64,000 nucleotides of DNA, from contig NZ_JANUSD010000006.1 in assembly GCF_024793945.1 (NCBI RefSeq), forward strand, positions 62,001 to 126,000, given 5' to 3'. The notes under the pieces were generated by a model. The model worked only from the letters and a program-made list of their open reading frames with translations, was not told the DNA's origin and did no database searches. Numbering within the stretch: position 1 is the first letter of the stretch; every line of letters begins with the position of its first letter. Made by a program: the position numbers and the translations under genes. Below are positions 33,655 through 41,769 of this stretch, piece after piece. Origin of the DNA: Emticicia fluvialis (GTDB taxonomy: Bacteria; Bacteroidota; Bacteroidia; Cytophagales; Spirosomataceae).

Positions 33655-35748
33655 ATGTCAGCTAAGCCCTCTATCCGTGAAGAAATTCAATGGCGAGCCA
33701 AACTTACGTTTGGTTTGGTATTTGTAATTGGTACATTGATAGCCGCTCAGATATTTGTGGTACAGAATTTCCAGAAAAAAAAATGGATGGATAAAGTTGC
33801 CAAAGTGCAACGCAAACCCATGAAAATAAAAGCTACCCGCGGCAATATTTATGCTGCAGATGGCAGTAGCCTTCTGGCCACCTCTGTTCCCCGATACAGG
33901 GTAGGTATAGATGTAACCCGCGCCAAGCCCAAATACCTGAACGCCCAGCTTGATTCTCTTACCCATTTAATGGCCGGTTTTTTTCAGGACCGCACCTCAA
34001 GGCAGTATCGTGAACTAATAATGAATGCCCGCAAAGGGGGCAAAGTACACTTTGTTGTTTTGGGTGACCGACTGGTAGATTTTACGGAAATGGAAAAAAT
34101 AAAAAAATTTCCGTTTTTTCGTGAAGGGCCTATGAAAGGCGGTGGCAAGTTTGAGCAACTCAACCGGCGGGTAATGCCTTTTGATGACATGGCCCTGAGG
34201 TCTATTGGTAAACTAGACCGCGATACCCAAACCAAAGGAGATTTCGGTATCGAGTTCAGCTTTAATAATTATCTGGCCGGACGAGACGGCGTAGGCCTTT
34301 TTCAGCGTTTGGCAGGGGGCGTATGGAAACCGGTTGAAGACTCTCCGGATGTACGTCCGGAATCAGGCCAGGACGTAGTAACTACCATAGACATTAATTT
34401 TCAGGACATTGTAGAGAGTTCATTACGCAATCAGGTGATGAGTACCAATGCCAAGTATGGTTCAGCCATTGTAATGGAAGTAGCCACAGGGCAAATCAAG
34501 GCCATTACCAACCTATCGCGCAGAAATAAAAACGACCAGACTTATTACACAGAAGACTTTAATTATGCCGTTAAAGGAGGTACCGACCCGGGTTCTACAT
34601 TTAAACTGGCAACTATGGTGGCCATTCTTGAAAAAAGTCATTTAAACCCCAATGATTTTGGTGCAACCTGCGATGGGTCTGTCAGACATAACAATATTGA
34701 ACTAACCTGCGACGCCAAACATGGCAGCCAGACGGTGCAACAGATTTTTGAAAATTCTTGTAATGTAGGCATTTATAATCTTGTAAAGCAGCATTTTGGG
34801 TTTTCAAGAGCTAATAATTTTGTTGCCTACCTGAGCAGGCTGAAGCTGGATAAACCGGTAGGGTTTCAGTTAAGAGGCGAAACCGACCCGATTATTAAAG
34901 ACAGTAAAAGCTCAACTTTCAGCTCTACAACAATACCCTGGATGGCCATAGGCTATGAAAGCCGCCTTACCCCCCTGCAAATGCTTACATTTTATAATGC
35001 CATTGCTAACGGAGGCAAATGGGTACAACCCTATATAGTAAAAGAAATACGAGAAGCAGACAGAGTTCTTGAACGGTTTGAGGGAAAAAAAGACGGACAG
35101 ATTTGCTCTGACCGCACGATTAAAATAGTGCACCAGATGATGAAAGGCGTGGTTGAAAACGGAACAGCCCAAAACATTAACACGGGTTTTTGTAAAGTGG
35201 CAGGTAAAACAGGTACTTCTCAAAAAAGAGAAAACGGATACGTTAAAGGGCAGTATTATACCGCTTTCATAGGCTTTTTCCCGGCAGACAACCCCAGATA
35301 CAGCTGTGCTGTGATTATTGACGAGCCACAGGGTATTAACGTTCATGCCCGTGACGTGGCTGCTCCGGTGTTTCGTACTATTGCCGACAAAATTTTCGCC
35401 TATGACGTTGCCATGCACCCTCCTAAAAACAAAAATGCGAACGTACAGAAGATAACATCGCACGAGCAAAGCGGATACGCCGAGGATTTCAGAGCAGTAA
35501 GCGAGACCCTTGGGCTTGAAAATGTGCCTGCCAGCGCCGGATGGACAAAGGCCGTAAAAAATGGCAGCAACATTACCTGGCGCAAAATCAATGAAAATGA
35601 GGACATCCCCAATGTATCGGGCATGACCCTGCGAGACGCCATTTATCTTTTAGAAAACAAAGGCTTTAAAGTACAATATACAGGGTTGGGCAAAGTAGCC
35701 GACTATGCCATTATCCAACCAAAGGTGGTGTCATTAATACTTCAGTAA
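33655..35748 (+). CDS. ftsI: Penicillin-binding protein, FtsI-type transpeptidase with PASTA domain
   Basis: Septal peptidoglycan D,D-transpeptidase. 697 residues: a membrane anchor (about 17-33), a dimerisation domain from KATRGNIYAADGSSLLAT, and the transpeptidase with SxxK at Ser 314-Lys 317 (PGSTFKLATM), SCN at 368-370, and KTGTS at Lys 518. A single PASTA domain closes the protein (about 640-697, NVSGMTLRDAIYLLENKGFK) and ends in VVSLILQ. Co-transcribed with the FtsL-like gene. The usual murE and mraY do not follow; instead a convergent gene is met. Confidence 0.9.
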   Translation: MSAKPSIREEIQWRAKLTFGLVFVIGTLIAAQIFVVQNFQKKKWMDKVAKVQRKPMKIKATRGNIYAADGSSLLATSVPRYRVGIDVTRAKPKYLNAQLDSLTHLMAGFFQDRTSRQYRELIMNARKGGKVHFVVLGDRLVDFTEMEKIKKFPFFREGPMKGGGKFEQLNRRVMPFDDMALRSIGKLDRDTQTKGDFGIEFSFNNYLAGRDGVGLFQRLAGGVWKPVEDSPDVRPESGQDVVTTIDINFQDIVESSLRNQVMSTNAKYGSAIVMEVATGQIKAITNLSRRNKNDQTYYTEDFNYAVKGGTDPGSTFKLATMVAILEKSHLNPNDFGATCDGSVRHNNIELTCDAKHGSQTVQQIFENSCNVGIYNLVKQHFGFSRANNFVAYLSRLKLDKPVGFQLRGETDPIIKDSKSSTFSSTTIPWMAIGYESRLTPLQMLTFYNAIANGGKWVQPYIVKEIREADRVLERFEGKKDGQICSDRTIKIVHQMMKGVVENGTAQNINTGFCKVAGKTGTSQKRENGYVKGQYYTAFIGFFPADNPRYSCAVIIDEPQGINVHARDVAAPVFRTIADKIFAYDVAMHPPKNKNANVQKITSHEQSGYAEDFRAVSETLGLENVPASAGWTKAVKNGSNITWRKINENEDIPNVSGMTLRDAIYLLENKGFKVQYTGLGKVADYAIIQPKVVSLILQ

Positions 35749-35751
35749 TCT

Positions 35752-35792
35752 ATATTAAAAACCCCGGCTTACAAGGCAGGGGTTTTTAATAT
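35752..35792. terminator. Bidirectional terminator between ftsI and the YpdA-type gene
   Basis: Perfect 14-bp stem ATATTAAAAACCCC/GGGGTTTTTAATAT (35752-35765 and 35779-35792). The stop codon of the minus-strand gene (35769-35771) lies in the loop and its last coding bases in the stem. Confidence 0.85.
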
Positions 35793-36752
35793 CTTCTGGA
35801 TAATTTTCTCAGCATGTATTCTTGAGTTTTCAATGAAAAGGCTGTGGGTGTCCATCCCTCCGCATATTACCCCGGCCAGATACACATTTTTCATATTGGT
35901 TTCCATTGTGTCATCATTATACTCAGGTTTCATGATTTCATCTGCCGAAAGGTTAATACCTATTTTTTTCAGAAACGGCAGGTTAGGCTGGTAACCAGTC
36001 ATAGAAATCACCCAGTCATTCTCAATGGTTACAATTCCATCAGGAGTTCTGATATCTACCTCATACTCACGTATTTCTGCTACCTCTGCATTAAAAAACG
36101 CCTTTACTGACCCCTCCTTAATTCTGTTTTCAATATCCGGCTTTGCCCAATACTTTACTCTTTTACCTATCTCATCCTTCCTGATAACCATTGTTACCTC
36201 CGCTCCCTTCCTCCAGGTTTCCAAAGCGGCATCAACGGCCGAATTATTAGCACCAATTACCAGCACTTTCTGAAATGCATAAAAATGCGGGTCTTTATAA
36301 TAATGCGTTACCTTTGGTAACTCTTCGCCTTTTACCCCCAGCTTTTGCGGAATATCGTAAAAACCGGACGCAATAATAATATGCTCGGTTTCATAAGTAT
36401 TTTTTTTACTGATTACCATGTAAGTGCTTCTGCCTGCACCGGGTACTACCTCCTGCACCTCTTCAAAAAGTTTTATATTCAGCTTTTTATGCGCAGCCAC
36501 CCGTCTGTAATATTCCAGCGCTTCGCTACGGGTAGGTTTGGCATTGTTTGATACAAATGGCACCTCTCCTATCTCGAGCCGCTCAGAGGTGCTGAAAAAA
36601 GTCATGTTTGCCGGATAATTATATAAAGAATTAACCAGACAGCCTTTTTCCAGAATCAGGTACTTCAAACCTGCCTTTTGCGCCTCTAATCCACAAGCCA
36701 GCCCAATAGGGCCACCACCAATAATTATTAAATCGTACTGTAAAGGGTTCAT
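35769..36752 (-). CDS. YpdA-type FAD-dependent (bacillithiol) disulfide reductase
   Basis: 327 residues from the internal ATG (MNPLQYDLIIIGGGPIGLAC); 14 upstream codons in frame look non-native. The FAD motif IIGGGPIGLACG opens the protein, the NAD(P) motif VIGANNSAVDAALETWRKG sits mid-protein, and MKNVYLAGVICGGMDTH is the C-terminal FAD site. The YpdA-family signature Cys near LEKGCLVNSLYNYP is present; no CxxC thioredoxin-reductase motif is seen. Family members reduce bacillithiol disulfide with NADPH; whether this organism makes bacillithiol cannot be told from the window. Confidence 0.82.
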   Translation of the reverse strand: MNPLQYDLIIIGGGPIGLACGLEAQKAGLKYLILEKGCLVNSLYNYPANMTFFSTSERLEIGEVPFVSNNAKPTRSEALEYYRRVAAHKKLNIKLFEEVQEVVPGAGRSTYMVISKKNTYETEHIIIASGFYDIPQKLGVKGEELPKVTHYYKDPHFYAFQKVLVIGANNSAVDAALETWRKGAEVTMVIRKDEIGKRVKYWAKPDIENRIKEGSVKAFFNAEVAEIREYEVDIRTPDGIVTIENDWVISMTGYQPNLPFLKKIGINLSADEIMKPEYNDDTMETNMKNVYLAGVICGGMDTHSLFIENSRIHAEKIIQKILKTPAL

Positions 36753-36830
36753 GTATGGTAAGCTAAATTTGTATGTACTGTGTATTCTTAACAAAGTTTT
36801 AATTAAAAAACGTTCTTTTCAATAATAAGT

Positions 36831-36959
36831 ATGCTATTTTTGAACTTACTTTCGTTAGTACAGGCGGAGCTAATCTGGTCTTTTGGTGTAGCTGGCGATT
36901 ATGGAACCTATCAACCCGAAATTTACGTTTGCAAAAAAGGATATTTTAAGACCGAATAA
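36831..36959 (+). CDS. Possible 42-residue small protein upstream of rseP
   Basis: ATG to TAA, 42 codons. It has a hydrophobic N-terminus (MLFLNLLSLVQAELIW) and a Gly/Tyr-rich remainder (GVAGDYGTYQPEIYVCKKGY), with balanced composition that looks protein-like. It ends 34 nt before the rseP start and would be missed by length cut-offs. No family recognised. A TAnnTTTG-like TATTTTTG lies inside its first codons, which weakens the case. Could also be chance or a gene remnant. Confidence 0.35.
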   Translation: MLFLNLLSLVQAELIWSFGVAGDYGTYQPEIYVCKKGYFKTE

Positions 36960-36993
36960 CCTATATTATCTATAAAAATTATTAAATTTTCTA

Positions 36994-38328
36994 ATGGCAG
37001 TTTTAACAATGATCGGGCAACTTTTGCTTGCCTTAACTATTCTGGTCGGATTACATGAATTTGGACACTTCATCTTCGCTCGTATTTTTGGTATTAGAGT
37101 AAATAAGTTCTATATATTTTTCGACTTCCTTTTCCCGCTTCCGAATGTGCTCAATTTTGCTTTATGGAAAAAGAAAAAAGGTGACACCGAGTATGGGCTG
37201 GGCTGGTTTCCGCTGGGTGGCTATGTAGATATAGCAGGTATGATTGACGAAACCAAAGATGCATCGCAGCTATCGGCTGTACCAGAGCCTTATGAGTTTC
37301 GTTCAAAACCGGCATGGCAACGTTTATTTGTTATGTTGGGTGGTATTATTGTTAATATTATTCTGGGTATTCTTATTTTCTGGGGGGTAAAGTACGTTTG
37401 GGGAGATGAATACTATTCAAAAGCTGAAGTTAACAAACTGGGTATTTATGCCCACCCGCTTGCACAGGAGATAGGCCTTAAAACCGGCGACAGAATTATT
37501 AAAATAAACAATCAGGACTTTACCGATTTCAGCGAGGCACGTGCCGCTTTAATGCAGGAGAACACCTACTTTACAGTTGACAGAGGCGGGGTAATTAAAG
37601 AGATTCCGGTTCCGAATGAGCTGATAGATAAAGTTGCCAGTAAGGTGCCTTTTATTGAGCCTATTATGCCGTTTACGGTTGGGCAAATTATGAAAGACTC
37701 GCCCGCTGAAAAAGCAGGATTGAAAGAAGGAGACAGAATTGTAAAGCTGGACAGCACCCCTATTACTTTCTTTCAGCAGCTACAGAACGAACTGAAAAAA
37801 GTACCCGGCAAAAAAGTGGAGCTAACAGTTGAAAGAAACAAACAACTGGTTAAACTGACCCCAACGGTTTCTAAAGAATCTACGCTTGGGTTCGGAGCCA
37901 TTTCAGACCTTACAGCCAGCACCCAGAAATACAATTTCGGAGAGGCATTTGGCGAAGGAGCCAGAGAAGCGTTATCGGTTATACCTAATCAGGTAAAAGG
38001 CTTTGGCCGTATATTTAAAGGGCATATTTCTGCAGGTAATGCGGTAAGCGGCCCGGTTGGTCTTGCACGTTACTTTGGTGGCTATTGGGACTGGCAAAGA
38101 TTCTGGGGCCTTACAGGCCTGCTTTCTATGGGGCTGGCATTTATGAACGCCCTACCCATACCTGCTCTTGACGGTGGGCATGTAATTGTATTGTTATACG
38201 AAATGATTACCCGCCGTAAGCCGTCTGAAAAGTTTATGGAACGCACGCAACAGGTTGGTACATTCATTCTGCTAACCCTGATGGTGCTTGTACTCTTCAA
38301 CGATACTTTCAAGGCATTGTTTAAATAA
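36994..38328 (+). CDS. rseP: RIP-type site-2 intramembrane zinc metalloprotease
   Basis: Cuts membrane-spanning anti-sigma factors or signal peptides inside the membrane. 444 residues. The zinc motif is HEFGH with His 21, Glu 22 and His 25 in the first membrane helix, and the third ligand is in PALDGGH (Asp 393). Two PDZ domains occupy about 140-215 and 220-310 (DSPAEKAGLKEGDRIVKLDS). The last helix is followed by RRKPSEKFMERTQQVG, typical of RseP. It may act on anti-sigma factors such as the one at 49221, which is an inference. In many Bacteroidota dxr precedes rseP; here it does not. Confidence 0.93.
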   Translation: MAVLTMIGQLLLALTILVGLHEFGHFIFARIFGIRVNKFYIFFDFLFPLPNVLNFALWKKKKGDTEYGLGWFPLGGYVDIAGMIDETKDASQLSAVPEPYEFRSKPAWQRLFVMLGGIIVNIILGILIFWGVKYVWGDEYYSKAEVNKLGIYAHPLAQEIGLKTGDRIIKINNQDFTDFSEARAALMQENTYFTVDRGGVIKEIPVPNELIDKVASKVPFIEPIMPFTVGQIMKDSPAEKAGLKEGDRIVKLDSTPITFFQQLQNELKKVPGKKVELTVERNKQLVKLTPTVSKESTLGFGAISDLTASTQKYNFGEAFGEGAREALSVIPNQVKGFGRIFKGHISAGNAVSGPVGLARYFGGYWDWQRFWGLTGLLSMGLAFMNALPIPALDGGHVIVLLYEMITRRKPSEKFMERTQQVGTFILLTLMVLVLFNDTFKALFK

Positions 38329-38338
38329 AATCATTCAG

Positions 38339-38367
38339 CCCGGGCAGGTAAAACTATCCGGGTTTTC
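38339..38367 (+). terminator. Weak terminator after rseP
   Basis: 5-bp GC stem CCCGG/CCGGG (38339-38343 and 38358-38362), 14-nt loop, followed by TTTTC. The following gene starts 15 nt later, so read-through is likely. Confidence 0.4.
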
Positions 38368-38381
38368 TTTCATTTATTCAC

Positions 38382-38906
38382 ATGCAGTTTTTAATACACT
38401 TCATACTTACACTATCTGTACTGCTGGTTCCTTCAGAACTTCAAAAAAACCGGAAGGCTACTACCCTGCATGCTTTTCATACCTCATTAACCGAAATACA
38501 GTACAATGCCAGAGAGAAATCGCTTGAGGTAACTATCCGTATGTTTACCGACGACCTCGAAAGCGCGCTAACCAAACTTAACAATGGCCAAAAAGTTATG
38601 ATTGGGGGTAAAAACGACAATAGCGATGCCCTGCTGAGCAAATATGTGCAACAACATTTTGCCATTATTAGCCCACAGAAACAGAAAAAAGCCATGCAGT
38701 ATCTGGGCAAAGAACCCGAAGGCGATGCCACCTGGGTGTATATTGAAATACCCGAAGGGCAAACGCTTAAAGACCACACCATCTATAATGACCTGATGCA
38801 GGAGTTATTTGACGACCAGACCAACCTGATTAACTTATTCTACGGCAGCAATAAAAAAACCTTTCTCTTCAACTCAAAAATCAAGAGTGCGGCCATTGAG
38901 TTTTGA
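38382..38906 (+). CDS. DUF6702 family secreted protein
   Basis: 174 residues. N-terminal signal-like segment MQFLIHFILTLSVLLVPSE, then the family start HAFHTSLTEIQYNAREKSLE and VTIRMFTDDLESAL. These Bacteroidota proteins are short periplasmic beta-rich proteins of unknown function, often near rseP-type or metalloprotease genes. It starts 53 nt after rseP, so it is probably in the same transcript. Confidence 0.72.
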   Translation: MQFLIHFILTLSVLLVPSELQKNRKATTLHAFHTSLTEIQYNAREKSLEVTIRMFTDDLESALTKLNNGQKVMIGGKNDNSDALLSKYVQQHFAIISPQKQKKAMQYLGKEPEGDATWVYIEIPEGQTLKDHTIYNDLMQELFDDQTNLINLFYGSNKKTFLFNSKIKSAAIEF

Positions 38907-38962
38907 TTTTTAGCATAGACTTTAATACCTTTAAGGAATCAACCTTATCTGTAATAATATCT

Positions 38963-39862
38963 ATGAAAAATCCACTACTACTATTGGTTTTTGCCACCAT
39001 TTGTCTGGCTGCTACCGCGCAAAAAAATAACCCCAAAAAAGAAGAATGGGAGCAAATGTTTAATGGCAAAGACCTGAACGGTTGGGACATTAAAATTGCA
39101 GGCCAACCACTAAACGATAATTACAAGAATACTTTTAGAGTAAAAGAGGGTATTCTTCAGATAGCGTATGACGAATACGAAGCATTTAACGGAAAATACG
39201 GCCATCTATACTACAATAAGCCCTATTCTTATTACAAACTTCGTTTTCAGTACCGTTTTGTAGGTAACCAGACCAAAGGCGGTGCCTCATGGAATGTCCG
39301 TAACAGCGGTGTAATGTTGCACTCGCAATCAGCAGCCAGTTTGTCTTTCGGACAAGACTTCCCCGTTTCTCTTGAACTACAAATGCTGGGAGGCTTAGGC
39401 AAAGGCGTGCGTCATACGGCCAATCTTTGTACGCCAGGCACGCAGGTTTATATAAAAGGCAAACTGAATACCCAACATTGCATTGACTCGTGGTCTAAAA
39501 CTTATGACGGCGACCAATGGGTTACCATAGAAGCACTGGTACTGGGTGACTCGCTGATACAACACCTGATTGATAATAAAGTTGTTTTTGAATATGAAAG
39601 GCCTCAGATTGGCGGAGGCTTTGTAAGCAACGATTATAGCTGGAAAGACGCCCACGTGGATGAGGCCGCGGCTCAGGAATGGATTAAGAAAGATGGAACA
39701 CCTTTAACCGAAGGGTATATAGCCTTGCAGGCAGAAAGCCACCCTATTGAGTTTAAAAAAGTTGAAATACTAAACCTGAAAGGCTGCATGGACCCAAAGG
39801 CCGTCAATTTCAAATCATATTATATCAAAGCTGATAACACTTTGTGTGAGTATAAGAGATAG
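38963..39862 (+). CDS. DUF1080 (3-keto-disaccharide hydrolase domain) secreted protein
   Basis: 299 residues from the ATG at 38963, where the signal peptide MKNPLLLLVFATICLAATAQ begins. The family opening EEWEQMFNGKDLNGWDIKIA is clear, followed by FRVKEGILQIAYDEYEAF, YYKLRFQYRFVG and the NSGVMLHSQ strand; the C-terminal VEILNLKG strand completes the sandwich. DUF1080 proteins are periplasmic; some hydrolyse 3-keto-glycosides and others bind sugars. A Cys near the C-terminus (LKGCMDPKAVNF) follows the common DUF1080 plus short tail form. Confidence 0.88.
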   Translation: MKNPLLLLVFATICLAATAQKNNPKKEEWEQMFNGKDLNGWDIKIAGQPLNDNYKNTFRVKEGILQIAYDEYEAFNGKYGHLYYNKPYSYYKLRFQYRFVGNQTKGGASWNVRNSGVMLHSQSAASLSFGQDFPVSLELQMLGGLGKGVRHTANLCTPGTQVYIKGKLNTQHCIDSWSKTYDGDQWVTIEALVLGDSLIQHLIDNKVVFEYERPQIGGGFVSNDYSWKDAHVDEAAAQEWIKKDGTPLTEGYIALQAESHPIEFKKVEILNLKGCMDPKAVNFKSYYIKADNTLCEYKR

Positions 39863-39887
39863 CAGCTTTAAATTGATATATTGATTA

Positions 39888-39921
39888 GGGTTTTCTGAAG
39901 AGAATTTTCTTTAGAAAACCC
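39888..39921. terminator. Bidirectional terminator
   Basis: Perfect 9-bp stem GGGTTTTCT/AGAAAACCC (39888-39896 and 39913-39921) in the gap between the convergent DUF1080 and lipoprotein genes. Confidence 0.7.
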
Positions 39922-39951
39922 ACTGAATTTACGCCACTCCAATTGAAACAT

Positions 39952-40632
39952 CTATTTGCCGGTTCCTACAAGGCTTGATTTTTTATCATCTCCTGATGCT
40001 TTTCTTAGCTTTCCGTAGTATGTGCTTGTTCTTTCGCTGATTTTATCATTATCAAACCAGATTCGGCCTGTATTGATAGGAATCAAGACTCCATCATCAT
40101 TACCTTCATCTTTTTCCTTCATATAAAGACTTTCCTGGAAATTTTTAATTTCTTTGTTTACAGTTAACTCCCCTGAGAGAATTTTTAACATGACATAGTC
40201 AACACCAGAGGCTGTTCCATAAGTTTCCGAAAAAATAGTAAATTTCTTACCATTACCCGATATGAAGGACCCCAATCCAGAACCATTATCGCTATCTAAA
40301 TTACTATAATCAATAAATACTGTTTTCCCATCTGAACTTTGGTCATAAAAACTGTAATAATACGCATTAATTATTTTTCCTTTTTTCCACGAGTCTTTAG
40401 AGCCATAAGGGCTTAATAATTCCAAAGGCTCCACAACATAATTCCCTTCAATATTTGGAGGAATCCTCCCTTCATTAATAATCATTCCTTTAGAGCGCGC
40501 ATCATCAATTATTCTCTTAGGCACTATTTTTTGCACTTCCTCCGAAAAACCCACAGTAGGGTCATCTTTTTCTTTGCACGAAATGACAATAATTATGGAC
40601 AGAGCCATTACAAAAAAAGTAGTTTGTTTCAT
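39952..40632 (-). CDS. Hypothetical lipoprotein
   Basis: 226 residues. The N-terminus MKQTTFFVMALSIIIVISCK has a lipobox-like VISC, so a lipid anchor at Cys 19 is expected; the following KEKDD is acidic, in line with surface export in Bacteroidota. The rest is soluble and strand-rich with Gly-rich turns (DNGSGLGSFISGNGKKF). No family recognised. Upstream, on its promoter side, lie a 17-bp inverted repeat and a pseudogene. Confidence 0.65.
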   Translation of the reverse strand: MKQTTFFVMALSIIIVISCKEKDDPTVGFSEEVQKIVPKRIIDDARSKGMIINEGRIPPNIEGNYVVEPLELLSPYGSKDSWKKGKIINAYYYSFYDQSSDGKTVFIDYSNLDSDNGSGLGSFISGNGKKFTIFSETYGTASGVDYVMLKILSGELTVNKEIKNFQESLYMKEKDEGNDDGVLIPINTGRIWFDNDKISERTSTYYGKLRKASGDDKKSSLVGTGK

Positions 40633-40750
40633 GTTTAATTTAAGTTTAGTAATCCTACATTATATCTTAATTATAATCTGTAACTGTTGTTGTTTTCTAC
40701 TCCGAAAAAAGTGTAGAAGTGAGAAACCGTGGCTAACATTATTAAATACC

Positions 40751-40800
40751 AATAAACAAAGAAAAGTTACATCGACTTATATTACTTTTCTTTGTTTATT
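40751..40800. repeat. Perfect 17-bp inverted repeat
   Basis: AATAAACAAAGAAAAGT (40751-40767) and ACTTTTCTTTGTTTATT (40784-40800) with a 16-nt spacer. It lies in a gene-free stretch. It could be a bidirectional terminator or the ends of a degenerate insertion; neither flanking gene stops next to it. Confidence 0.65.
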
Positions 40801-40959
40801 CTCAAACATCTCTTGCAGAAAATTAACATTTTTGATTTTGGAAATGGACAAAAAGCTTTAGCTGAATCAACCATAAAGTGCTAGCTGACAAGGATTACAT
40901 TATTTGGGACAGATCTCAATTTTGTTATCTTTGAGATTACAATAAGTTACCTGTTCAGA

Positions 40960-41595
40960 ATAAAATCATTTTCCTTAATTGCCTTTTTAATATCGGTTAG
41001 TACGCAGATTTGTTTAGCTCAAAAGAACTTTACAGAGTTTAAATTAATTACCGTCAGCAGTGATACGCCGACTGCTTATATTGACAACTATGAATGGATT
41101 ATAAACCCTGGTCAGATTTTGTTCAAGGAAAACCCGGAATAAGCTTGTGTTGTCTATACCCCAGACCAGATTTCCTGATTAATGTCTGATGTAAACAATG
41201 AAGATTATCATTCAATCGTTTTTTTGGCTGAGAAACCCATTAGAATCAAAAACAGGATTTTGTACTTCAATCTGCAATAGAATAGAACGAGTGGGAAAAA
41301 ATTTAAGCCTGTTATCACATTTGAGGAAACTCTTTCTGATGGCAATGTATACTTTCGATAATGGAGAGAACCCTAATTTATTATCAAAAAAGATGGTGAA
41401 CTCACAGTGCCCATCTTCCATGTTGTTGAAACCAATAATTTTTTACTTGCTGGATTTAGGCATGGTATTAGTTCAGCAACCTACAGAACTGGAATGGCTT
41501 ACTGCTAAAAAGGAATTAATGTAAATCTTTTGATTAGTTTTATTTATGACATTGGGTACCTTGAAACATTTATAATTTTAATTGTCATATACTAA
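40960..41595 (+). pseudogene. Decayed secreted protein, relative of the gene at 41770
   Basis: One reading frame of 212 codons carries six internal stops (41140, 41176, 41278, 41359, 41374, 41506) before a final TAA at 41593, with no frameshift needed. Its first part reads ISVSTQICLAQKNFTEFKLI and AYIDNYEWIINPGQILFKEN, which aligns with ISLAQRNFVRGRLI and GYIDYKEWIKSPLEIFFKRE of the intact neighbour. Later blocks (VITFEETLSDGNVYF, FIIKKDGELT, GISSATYRTGMAY) still look like protein. The expected start codon is ATA at 40960. So an old copy has been inactivated by point mutations. It cannot be expressed as one protein. Confidence 0.75.
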
Positions 41596-41769
41596 TGCCA
41601 CTTACGGCGGGTTTATTACGTATAATCAAAAATACCTAAGTATATAATAATCAGGTGTTTAGTTGTTGAAATGTAAAATTTTACGTTTATTCGCTCTATA
41701 ATATTTCAAGTTATATACTGAAATATTTAAAAATTGCTCAATATCATTGAATACTGGGACGCCAGGGTT

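Noticed and set aside
36835..36931. TATTTTTG and TACGTTTG as rseP promoters
   Set aside because: Neither has a TTTG at 19-22 nt upstream; in AT-rich DNA such half sites are common.
40574..40861. 95-codon plus-strand frame
   Set aside because: Composition is hydrophobic by AT-richness, it overlaps the lipoprotein start and a 17-bp inverted repeat, and shows no family resemblance.
41198..41524. 108-codon plus-strand frame
   Set aside because: It is out of frame with the pseudogene that clearly resembles the neighbour; a shadow of the decayed gene.
40960..41595. Recoding (stop read-through) to express the pseudogene frame
   Set aside because: Six stops of all three types and a missing start codon make read-through implausible; decay is simpler.
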